From positions 1 to 11,552 of the forward strand of contig JAUWIS010000013.1 of the NCBI GenBank assembly GCA_030605245.1: a stretch of DNA of 11,552 nucleotides, written 5' to 3'. The notes under the pieces are model-generated. The model did no database searches and was not told the origin of the DNA. It saw only the letters and a list, made by a program, of their open reading frames with translations. This DNA comes from Methanobacteriota archaeon. Its GTDB lineage: Archaea; Thermoplasmatota; JASEFT01; JAUWIS01. Numbering within the stretch: the first letter of the stretch is position 1; each line of letters starts with the position of its first letter. The position numbers were made by a program, and so were the translations under genes. Below, one piece after another: positions 6,486 to 11,552 of this stretch.

Positions 6486-7568
6486 TCACCCGTAAAACTC
6501 TTTTATCTTATCACACACATACTCTATCTCGTTCTTTTTCAGATCAGGGAACATTGGCAAGGACAAGCATTCCTCAGCATGTCTTTCACTTTCTGGGAAT
6601 TCCCCACCCTTATAATTGTATAATTCCCTGTAAATAGGCTGAAGGTGTATTGGTATAGGATAATGGATTCCACAGGATATCCCATTTTTCTTGAGAAATT
6701 CTTTTAATTCATCCCTTTTCTTTACCCTTATAACAAACACATAATGAACATCTTTTTTATCATTTTCAGGAATACGTAAAGAGACCTCTTTTACATCCGA
6801 TAACAATTTTTGATATAATGCAGCATTCTTTCTTCTTTTCTCAATCCAATCACCCAGCTTTTTTAACTGTTCTATACCAATAGCCGCATTTACTGTATTT
6901 AACCTGGCAGTATATCCTATTATATCATGCTCATAGGATGATTTTCTTCCGCAATGCCTTAACTTTCTTACTGTTTCTGCCACCTTTTCATTGTTTGTTG
7001 TTACCATGCCACCATCACCGCCAACTGTCATGTCTTTTGTAGAGTAAAACGAAAAGCAGCCGATATCACCAATACCACCAACCTTTTTACCCTTGTACTC
7101 CGCACCATGTGCCTGGCAGGCATCTTCAATAACAAATATCTTGTTTTTTTCCGCAATCTCCAAGATTTCATCCATGTCACACGCTCTGCCATATAAGTGA
7201 ACAGGTATGATACCTTTCACCCCGTCTTTTATCCTGATCTTTTTTGGGTCAATATTCCATGTTTCATCAATGTCACTAAAAACAGGTGTAGCATTAGCAT
7301 GTATAACAGCATTGGAAGTAGCAATGAATGACATTGCTGTTGTAAGAATTTTATCATTCTTTTTTACGCCTAATGCAATAAGTGATAGATGCAAGGCAGC
7401 AGTGCCTGATGATACTGCAACAGCATAATCAGTGTTGCAATATTTTGTAAACATTTCTTCAAACTTATATACACTCTCACCTAAAATAAAAAACTCGTTC
7501 CTTAAAGCATTAACTGCTGCTCTTTCCATATCCTTATCAAACACTGGTTTACAGGGTGGTATTTTCAT
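6486..7568 (-). CDS. DegT/DnrJ/EryC1 PLP-dependent sugar aminotransferase (WbpE-like)
   Basis: A 360-residue fold type I aminotransferase of normal family length. It has SSGTAALHLSL (53-63), the cofactor-binding EDACQAHGA (148-156), and the PLP lysine K178 in FSFYSTKDMTVGGDGG (172-187), with HYPIPIHLQP near 302-311. Such enzymes transfer an amino group, usually from glutamate, to a keto nucleotide sugar. With a WbpB-like dehydrogenase downstream and an acetyltransferase upstream, the likely step is C3 amination of UDP-3-keto-GlcNAcA, although C4 aminations occur in related enzymes. The ATG overlaps the acetyltransferase stop (ATGA) and has GGAGGT 6 bases upstream. The oxidoreductase ATG follows 4 bases after its TGA. 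Confidence 0.88.
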   Translation of the reverse strand: MKIPPCKPVFDKDMERAAVNALRNEFFILGESVYKFEEMFTKYCNTDYAVAVSSGTAALHLSLIALGVKKNDKILTTAMSFIATSNAVIHANATPVFSDIDETWNIDPKKIRIKDGVKGIIPVHLYGRACDMDEILEIAEKNKIFVIEDACQAHGAEYKGKKVGGIGDIGCFSFYSTKDMTVGGDGGMVTTNNEKVAETVRKLRHCGRKSSYEHDIIGYTARLNTVNAAIGIEQLKKLGDWIEKRRKNAALYQKLLSDVKEVSLRIPENDKKDVHYVFVIRVKKRDELKEFLKKNGISCGIHYPIPIHLQPIYRELYNYKGGEFPESERHAEECLSLPMFPDLKKNEIEYVCDKIKEFYG

Positions 7569-8014
7569 TTCAACCTCCTCAAAATCCTTGCAGGATTTCC
7601 TGCTACAACGACATCATCCTCAACATCCTTTGTCACAACAGCACCACCGCCAACGATTGAGTTTTCACCAATTGTTGTTCCACAGATAATGGTGGCACCC
7701 GCGCAGATGCTTGCTCCTTTTTTAACAAGTGTTGGCACAATCTTCCATTCCCCAACTGCCCTGGGAATCTTGTCGTTTGTAAATGTTACACTTGGGCCTA
7801 TGAACACATTGTCTTCTATTGTTACACCTGAAGGAAGATACGCAAAAGCCTCTATCTTACAGTTGTCTCCTATCTTAACGCCTCTTTGAATCTCTACAAA
7901 AGAGGCAATTTTGCAGTCCTCACCGATCCTGCAACCGTAAAGATTTACGAAGTTTCTGATGATTGTGCCTTTTCCTATCTGACAGTCCTCAGTTATCTGG
8001 TATTTACCATTCAT
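7565..8014 (-). CDS. Left-handed beta-helix (hexapeptide repeat) N-acetyltransferase, WbpD-like
   Basis: From ATG 8014 this is a 149-residue protein built of hexapeptide turns (IGKGTI, IGEDCK, IGDNCK, IEDNVF, IGENSI). It includes the conserved NFVNLYGCRIG, IGPSVTFTND and TLVKKGASICAGATIICG stretches, and ends with AGNPARILRRLK. These are features of acetyl-CoA-dependent sugar N-acetyltransferases of the WbpD/PglD/FdtC group. Together with the next two genes it would acetylate the 3-amino group of UDP-GlcNAc(3N)A. The frame is open back to ATG 8122, but the extra 36 residues (hydrophobic, then KIPKG) are not hexapeptide repeats, and no promoter is spaced for that start. Homologues known to me begin near the first hexapeptide turns, so 8014 is preferred, with moderate certainty. 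No strong SD is visible. Confidence 0.83.
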   Translation of the reverse strand: MNGKYQITEDCQIGKGTIIRNFVNLYGCRIGEDCKIASFVEIQRGVKIGDNCKIEAFAYLPSGVTIEDNVFIGPSVTFTNDKIPRAVGEWKIVPTLVKKGASICAGATIICGTTIGENSIVGGGAVVTKDVEDDVVVAGNPARILRRLK

Positions 8015-8055
8015 GCATAGGGTAATGCCTTTTGGTATTTTTATCTTTTCTATGT

Positions 8056-8070
8056 CATATTTAAATATAA
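8056..8070 (-). promoter_or_regulatory. Candidate TATA box for the acetyltransferase operon
   Basis: The minus strand reads TTATATTTAAATATG, an archaeal TATA-like element. Transcription from it would start near 8039, leaving a leader of about 25 bases before ATG 8014. It lies inside the open extension of the acetyltransferase frame, which argues that the upstream ATG at 8122 is not the start. The region is very AT-rich, so other positions are possible. Confidence 0.35.
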
Positions 8071-8122
8071 CATATACAATACAATATATTAATGAAAATC
8101 TTAATGGCTCTTTCAAACCCAT

Positions 8123-8185
8123 TTACTCGTGATCAAGGATTTAATAATGAAGAAAGACCGTTAGCTCACGTTAGCAGTCCACATG
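8123..8185. promoter_or_regulatory. Divergent intergenic region with a GTTAGC direct repeat
   Basis: This gap separates the minus-strand glycan operon from the plus-strand regulator genes. The hexamer GTTAGC occurs at 8160-8165 and again at 8170-8175, so the copies are one helical turn apart on the same face. It ends 10 bases before the TATA box at 8186. That position suits an activator or BRE-adjacent regulator site, but the function is inferred from placement only. Confidence 0.3.
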
Positions 8186-8195
8186 TTTATAAATA
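8186..8195 (+). promoter_or_regulatory. Archaeal TATA box for the COG2865 gene
   Basis: The sequence TTTATAAATA is a near-consensus archaeal TATA element, centred 26-27 bases upstream of the ATG at 8217. The spacing predicts a leaderless transcript starting at that ATG. It may drive the whole plus-strand series to the right edge, because later genes are joined by overlapping or adjacent stop/start codons. Confidence 0.65.
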
Positions 8196-8216
8196 CAATA
8201 ATGATTATACAAAGTC

Positions 8217-9683
8217 ATGCAAAGTCCTTTGGTGTCTTCAATGAAATCCAGACTCCTTAAGTTGGTTAAGAAACAGGAATCAGAAATCCTGGAGTTTAAG
8301 CCATCGCTTTCACAAATTAAAGATATTATTGAAACAGTTTCTGCTTTTTCAAATACCAATGGTGGTTCAATAATTATCGGTGTTGATGATAAAAGGAATG
8401 TTATTGGTGTAGATGTTGGAAAGAAAACGATTGAGAGTCTGGCAAATGAAATAAAGCAGAATACAGACCCGCAAATCTATCCATCTATTTCGGTTGAATA
8501 TATATATGGTAAGAATGTAGTTATTATCGAAGTCAAGGAAAGTAAATCAAAACCAGTTTTTGCTTTTGATAGAGTCTACAAAAGAGTCGGAAAAAGCAAT
8601 CATAGGGTTTCGAGCGATGAAATCAGGGAAATGGCTTTAGAAGGAAAGAAAATCTATTGGGATGAACAGATTTGCGAGGATGCTAGTTTGGAGGATATTG
8701 ATGAAGAGAAAATCAGGCGGTTCGTTAAAGAAGCAAGGAGGCAAAGAGGCTTGAATATTTCAGATGGTACTCCCTTAAAGGAAATATTGATAAAGATAAA
8801 ATTGTTGAAAGATAAAAAATTAACAAATGCGGCTTTACTTCTGTTTTCAAAAGAGCCAAAGTTTTTGCAATCAGAAATAAAATGTATAAGATTCTCCGGG
8901 AATGAGCCCGTCAAACCATATATAGATTTTCAAACTTTAGAAGGAAGTGTTTTCAATCTGGTGGATAGAGCAGAGGATTTTGTTCTTAGAAATATTAGAA
9001 AGTCTATCTGGTTGGTTCCAGGACAGGTTCAGAGGGAAGAAAAATATGAGTACCCACCCGATGCAATTAGAGAGGCTGTAACAAATGCTGTTGTTCATAG
9101 GGATTACAATTCTCCTTCTAAAGTTCAGGTTAGGGTATTTGACAATAGAATAGAAGTTTGGAGTCCTGGGTTGTTGCCCAACGAAATAACAATAGATGAT
9201 TTAAAAAGGGAGCATAGATCTATCCCGAGAAATCCTCTTTTGTTCAAACAATTTTTCTGGATTAGATATGTTGAAGATGTTGGCGGTGGAACTTTAGATA
9301 TGATAAGACAATGTAAAGAATGGGGAATTCCTGAACCAGAGTTCAAATTTGTTACAGGTGCTTTTGTTGTCGTTTTTAGTTTGCCTCCAAGTTTGGATGA
9401 TTTGAAAAAATTGGGATTGAATGAAAGACAGATTAAAGGTGTAGAATATGTTATGAAGAAGGGCTCTATAGCTAATAAAGAATATACAGAACTCAATAGT
9501 GTTTCAAGAAAGACAGCCACTTTGGATTTGGATGATTTGACAAAAAAAGGAGTGTTTTTGCGAGTAGGAAAAGGTAAGAGAGTAATAAAATATATGCTTT
9601 TGCGTAAGGATTACGCAAAAATGACGCAAAAGATTACGCAAAAATCTAGTGAAAAACACAAGTATCAAAAAAATGGTGATTAA
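8217..9683 (+). CDS. AlbA_2 (Schlafen-type) DNA-binding and HATPase_c_4 domain protein, COG2865 (RecG-like/transcriptional regulator)
   Basis: A 488-residue protein that looks complete. Residues 20-136 form an AlbA_2 domain (ESEILEFKPS, then SNTNGGSIIIGVDD and YKRVGKSNHRVSSDEI). A linker follows, then an HATPase_c_4-like module with REAVTNAVVHRDY (285-297), DNRIEVWSPGLLP (309-321) and GGGTLDM (356-362). Residues 400-462 form a winged helix (SVSRKTATLDLDDLTKKG). The tail KMTQKITQK is encoded by a short repeat. Members are often labelled putative transcriptional regulators or RecG-like helicases, but no helicase motors are present and no function is established. The leaderless promoter supports ATG 8217 over ATG 8241. 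Its last codons GGTGAT act as the SD for the next gene. Confidence 0.85.
   Translation: MQSPLVSSMKSRLLKLVKKQESEILEFKPSLSQIKDIIETVSAFSNTNGGSIIIGVDDKRNVIGVDVGKKTIESLANEIKQNTDPQIYPSISVEYIYGKNVVIIEVKESKSKPVFAFDRVYKRVGKSNHRVSSDEIREMALEGKKIYWDEQICEDASLEDIDEEKIRRFVKEARRQRGLNISDGTPLKEILIKIKLLKDKKLTNAALLLFSKEPKFLQSEIKCIRFSGNEPVKPYIDFQTLEGSVFNLVDRAEDFVLRNIRKSIWLVPGQVQREEKYEYPPDAIREAVTNAVVHRDYNSPSKVQVRVFDNRIEVWSPGLLPNEITIDDLKREHRSIPRNPLLFKQFFWIRYVEDVGGGTLDMIRQCKEWGIPEPEFKFVTGAFVVVFSLPPSLDDLKKLGLNERQIKGVEYVMKKGSIANKEYTELNSVSRKTATLDLDDLTKKGVFLRVGKGKRVIKYMLLRKDYAKMTQKITQKSSEKHKYQKNGD
9611..9643 (+). repeat. Short tandem repeat A, unit around ACGCAAAA, three copies
   Basis: ACGCAAAA occurs at 9613, 9624 and 9636, with spacings of 11 and 12 bases, after the winged helix of the first COG2865 gene. 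It encodes the KMTQKITQK tail. I recall similar repetitive T-Q-K or V-T-G linkers in this protein family ahead of an extra C-terminal winged helix. Here no winged helix follows in frame. Confidence 0.65.
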
Positions 9684-9750
9684 AATGCAACATTTCTTTC
9701 ATGGATTTAGGATAAATTCTTGGTGTGCTGACTCTAAGTGGGAAAGAAAG

Positions 9751-9795
9751 GGCAGAACTTCCCATTATGTTTGCAGACGAAACGGACGATTAGCG
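9751..9795 (+). repeat. Direct repeat copy 1 (winged-helix wing segment)
   Basis: These 45 bases match 10691-10736 at about 41 of 46 positions, with four substitutions and one single-base gap (GTTTGC here, GTTTTGC there). Weaker similarity continues for about 20 bases downstream. In this copy the reading frame passes from TSHYV into CRRNGR; in the other it reads SSHYVLRTKR. It marks duplication or recombination between neighbouring regulator modules. Confidence 0.75.
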
Positions 9796-10404
9796 TATGA
9801 TTCAAAAGGAGAGGTTAGGAGAAGGGATATTCCTGAATATGGAAGGTTTTCTGTGAGAGAGCTAATTACCAACGCAGTTTGTCATCGAGATTATGAAGAT
9901 CAAGGCGGCAAAATTATTATTAAAGCATTTGATGATAAGATTGAATTTTATAATATCGGGGGTTTGCCAGAGTGGATTACTCCTGAGAACATAACCTCCG
10001 AGCAATACTCCAGAAACCCAACAATTGCAAAGGTTTTGGCTAAGGTTGAGTATATTGAAGAATTAGGAGAGGGATGGGATAAAATTATTAAGGAACACAA
10101 AGAGCATCCTTTAAATCCCAAAATGCCAGAGATAAAATCCACTAAGAATAGTACTCTTGTTACTTTGTTCTCAACAAAAGAAAAGTTTGAGAAAGGCAAA
10201 AAAGAGTTGAACGAAAGGCAAAAGGCATCTATTGATTTTGTGAGGAGAAATAATAGAATAACTGCAATGGAATATAGAGAATTAAATGACGTTACGAAAA
10301 AGACTGCCACAAGAGATTTACATGATTTGGTTGAGAGAGAAATCTTTATAAAGATTGGAAGAACAGGTAAGGGAGTCTATTATACCTTAAATCCGATATA
10401 CAAA

Positions 10405-10434
10405 GGGGACATAAGGGGACATAAGGGGACATAA
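10405..10434 (+). repeat. Short tandem repeat B: GGGGACATAA, three perfect copies (10-base unit)
   Basis: Three exact 10-base units, with a partial unit (AAGGGGAC) overlapping the start. Because 10 is not a multiple of 3, the three TAA triplets (10412, 10422, 10432) fall in all three frames. The array therefore stops translation whatever frame enters it. The last TAA directly abuts the ATG of the next small frame, and GGGG lies 6 bases before that ATG. Confidence 0.9.
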
Positions 10435-10464
10435 ATGGGTCATAAATGGGTCATAAATGGGTCA
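10435..10464 (+). repeat. Short tandem repeat C: ATGGGTCATAA, 2.7 copies (11-base unit)
   Basis: Exact units at 10435-10445 and 10446-10456, then ATGGGTCA at 10457-10464. It directly follows repeat B, and its GTCATAA resembles the GACATAA of B, so the two may have a common origin. TAA triplets block two of the three frames, leaving open only the frame that encodes the following winged-helix piece. Confidence 0.88.
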
Positions 10465-10599
10465 ATGAGACAAAAACGTGGTGCAAGTTTACTTAAGGTT
10501 TCTAAGGATACTTCCCTTGGGGAACTATCCAAATTAAGTTCTCTTGGCCTAATTGATAAAAAAGGCGTTGGTAGAGGTATTTATTATGTTATCAAGTAA
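10435..10599 (+). pseudogene. Small frame encoding an isolated winged-helix fragment (54 residues)
   Basis: ATG 10435 immediately follows the TAA of the truncated COG2865 gene, in the same frame. The first ten residues (MGHKWVINGS) come from repeat C. The rest contains SKDTSLGELSKLSSLGLIDKKGVGRGIYYVIK, the recognition helix and wing pattern of the C-terminal winged helices in the two preceding genes. GGGG 6 bases upstream could allow reinitiation. The full winged helix is not present, since the first helix is short or missing. It is most likely a broken domain of an ancestral longer protein; whether it is translated cannot be seen. Confidence 0.5.
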
Positions 10600-10631
10600 T
10601 GCGGTGCAAATGCGACGCAAATGCGACGCAA
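10599..10631 (+). repeat. Short tandem repeat D: ATGCGACGCAA, three copies (11-base unit)
   Basis: Units at 10599-10609 (ATGCGGTGCAA, two changes), 10610-10620 and 10621-10631 (both exact). The array begins at the stop of the preceding small frame (TAATG). It contains no stop codons in any frame and offers ATG starts in successive frames. Its ACGCAAA core resembles repeat A at 9613-9643. Confidence 0.88.
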
Positions 10632-10765
10632 AGTCATTAAATGATTTGACAGATTTGGTTGAAAAAAACCTCATTGAAAGACGAGGTAAAAGCAGAAGTT
10701 CCCATTATGTTTTGCGGACGAAACGGATGATTAGCGGGCGAATCAAGAGGATAGTTCTATGTTAA
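10610..10765 (+). pseudogene. Small frame with the C-terminal half of a winged helix (51 residues)
   Basis: From ATG 10610 inside repeat D the frame reads MRRKCDAK, then SLNDLTDLVEKNLIERRGKSRSSHYVLRTKR, the last helix and wing of the same type of winged helix. The same frame is open from ATG 10553, but that part overlaps the preceding frame antagonistically, so 10610 is preferred. The first half of the domain is absent. The tail after TKR corresponds to repeat copy 2. Its TAA (10763) overlaps the ATG of the glycosyltransferase fragment at 10759. It is probably a remnant, possibly kept for translational coupling. Confidence 0.45.
10691..10736 (+). repeat. Direct repeat copy 2 (winged-helix wing segment)
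   Basis: This is the partner of 9751-9795, about 940 bases downstream. It keeps the expected wing reading SSHYVLRTKR, so it is probably closer to the ancestral form than copy 1, which lacks one base. Confidence 0.75.
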
Positions 10766-11133
10766 AAAATATGGTAGAGAAAATGAAAATCCTAATGCTG
10801 TTATCAAATCCATTCATGGTTGATCCAAGGGTTTCCAGGGAAGCAAAATCCCTGATTGATAACGGGCATGAAGTTACAGTAATAGTCTGGGATAGGAAAA
10901 ATGATTATCCAGAGCATGAGGTTGTCGATGATATTAACCTCATAAGAATTCATAACAAAGGATTGATGAAATTATTACCAAACGACCTTTTTAGAGGTCC
11001 TTTATGGTGGAGAACTGCTTATAAAAAAGGATTGGAACTTTACAGGTCCGGTGAATTCAAATTTGATGTTGTTCACTGCCATGAATTGGACACATTACAA
11101 TCAAATACATGGTTAGACAAGGTGAAAGAATGA
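10759..11133 (+). pseudogene. Truncated GT4-type glycosyltransferase (N-terminal GT-B domain fragment)
   Basis: It encodes 124 residues from ATG 10759, or 116 from ATG 10783. It has the opening of a GT4 enzyme: MKILMLLSNPFMVDPRVSREAKSL, GHEVTVIVWDR, then FDVVHCHELDTLQ (102-114), where the HELDT segment resembles the usual HDLDT. It then ends abruptly with SNTWLDKVKE, whereas full-length members run about 350-400 residues and carry the donor-binding C-terminal domain. The final TWLDKVKE resembles the C-terminal tail of such enzymes, so an internal deletion is a reasonable inference. GAGG 8 bases upstream favours 10759 as start; ATG 10783 is where homologues usually begin. The stop overlaps the next ATG (ATGA). 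It is unlikely to be catalytic alone. Confidence 0.7.
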
Positions 11134-11552
11134 AGGTCCTTGAAGTCTGCTTTGATTTTCCAAATAAATTTTACCCCTACTCTGGAATTTTTGTTAAAGA
11201 GGCGGTAGATGCCTTATTTAAAAAAGGCATCGAAACGGAGGTAGTTTCACCGAAAGCATATGTGATACCAGTAAGTGGTTTTCCTTTTTATGAGTTTTCA
11301 AAACTCCCAAAAAAAGAATTAAAAGAATATTGGATTCATTATCCTAGATACATCTATCTAGTTCCAAAGAAAATTTTCTATTCGACTGCTGGGTATTCAT
11401 ATTCTTTTTTTGTTTCTAGATATATAAAAAAAGAAATAACGAAACCGGATTTGATTCATGCCCATTATCCATATCCATGTGGATTTGGAATGATGAAAAT
11501 GGTAAAATATTGGAAAATCCCTTTAATAATTCACGTTCGGGGAACAGTTATT
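11130..11552 (+). CDS. GT4-like glycosyltransferase, N-terminal part (cut by the right edge)
   Basis: ATG 11130 overlaps the previous stop (ATGA) and has AGGTGA 5 bases upstream. The frame is open for 141 codons to the edge. It reads MKVLEVCFDFPNKFYPYSGIF with VKEAVDALFKKGIETEVVSPKAY, the N-terminal GT-B pattern in which a surface loop faces the acceptor. PDLIHAHYPYPCGFG (107-121) and PLIIHVRGT (131-139) match the HAHYxxPxG and HGxD-like strands of GT4 enzymes, with Arg-Gly-Thr in place of HG(S/T)D. It probably transfers a sugar from a nucleotide donor to a lipid-linked glycan at the inner membrane face. The catalytic C-terminal domain is outside the window, so the donor cannot be guessed. 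Confidence 0.8.
   Translation, partial: MKVLEVCFDFPNKFYPYSGIFVKEAVDALFKKGIETEVVSPKAYVIPVSGFPFYEFSKLPKKELKEYWIHYPRYIYLVPKKIFYSTAGYSYSFFVSRYIKKEITKPDLIHAHYPYPCGFGMMKMVKYWKIPLIIHVRGTVI

Larger units (their letters stand above)
9685..10434 (+). pseudogene. N-terminally truncated COG2865 paralogue: HATPase_c_4 plus winged helix
   Basis: From ATG 9685 this is a 249-residue protein lacking the AlbA_2 domain and linker seen in the gene before it. It retains DIPEYGRFSVRELITNAVCHRDY, the DDKIEFYNIGGLP strand, and a winged helix (ELNERQKASIDFVRR..., VTKKTATRDLHDLVE, GKGVYYTL) that closely matches the first gene. The first 30 or so residues look foreign: RKGRTSHYVCRRNGR resembles a winged-helix wing and recurs near 10700. 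A 1-base deletion relative to that copy changes the frame here. GGTGAT 4 bases before the ATG is a good SD, so it may still be translated. The frame also opens at GTG 9649. It ends in the KGDIRGHKGT repeat. It is probably a remnant, or a split regulator. Confidence 0.6.

Noticed and set aside
8015..8122. N-terminal extension of the acetyltransferase to ATG 8122 as a membrane anchor
   Set aside because: The first 20 residues are somewhat hydrophobic, but the segment is short, has no correctly spaced promoter, and contains a better TATA candidate for the ATG at 8014.
9125..10310. Minus-strand frames (9125-9520 and 9948-10310) within the COG2865 genes
   Set aside because: Both lie antisense to the ATPase and winged-helix coding parts in the two paralogues, which explains why their proteins resemble each other. 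They are shadows, not genes.
10405..10631. Possible CRISPR-like array
   Set aside because: The units are 10-11 bases and directly adjacent, without spacers of 25-40 bases, and no cas genes are present. They are simple tandem repeats.
9600..10765. Mobile element carrying the regulator fragments
   Set aside because: No transposase, integrase, terminal inverted repeats or target duplication could be seen; the direct repeats are internal to homologous winged-helix coding sequence.

Overview
The window looks archaeal and AT-rich. The first gene of several transcription units has an archaeal TATA element about 25-29 bases upstream of its ATG, which implies leaderless or nearly leaderless mRNA. Downstream genes instead use GGAGGT/GGTGAT-type ribosome binding sites and overlapping ATGA or TAA/ATG junctions. 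I see no bacterial -35/-10 pattern and no tRNA, rRNA, CRISPR array or transposase. The content is a surface-glycan or N-glycan/S-layer biosynthesis locus with accessory regulator-like genes. I cannot name the lineage from this sequence.

Left part (1-4673, all minus strand). A heptose-precursor operon reads hddA-type GHMP kinase, NAD-dependent sugar epimerase/dehydratase, transaldolase, GmhA-type sedoheptulose-7-phosphate isomerase, and GmhB-type bisphosphate phosphatase. A polysaccharide flippase follows under its own promoter and runs off the left edge. Transaldolase can make sedoheptulose 7-phosphate, GmhA converts it to heptose 7-phosphate, HddA phosphorylates C1 and GmhB removes the C7 phosphate. 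The expected guanylyltransferase (HddC) is not in the window.

Middle (4740-8014, minus strand). A second operon reads left-handed hexapeptide acetyltransferase, DegT/DnrJ/EryC1 aminotransferase, Gfo/Idh/MocA oxidoreductase and family 2 glycosyltransferase. The first three match the WbpD/WbpE/WbpB trio that turns UDP-N-acetylglucosaminuronate into its 2,3-diacetamido form. The oxidoreductase is split by one in-frame TGA, with the family-like C-terminus intact after it.

Right part (8217-11552, plus strand). From a divergent leaderless promoter comes a full-length AlbA_2/Schlafen-type plus HATPase_c_4 protein (COG2865). It is followed by an N-terminally truncated paralogue and two isolated winged-helix pieces. 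Short tandem repeats with 10-, 11- or 11/12-base spacing lie after the winged-helix modules. The series runs through close or overlapping stop/start junctions into a truncated GT4 glycosyltransferase fragment and then a second GT4-like gene cut by the right edge. This modular, repeat-punctuated regulator remnant is the most unusual part of the window.
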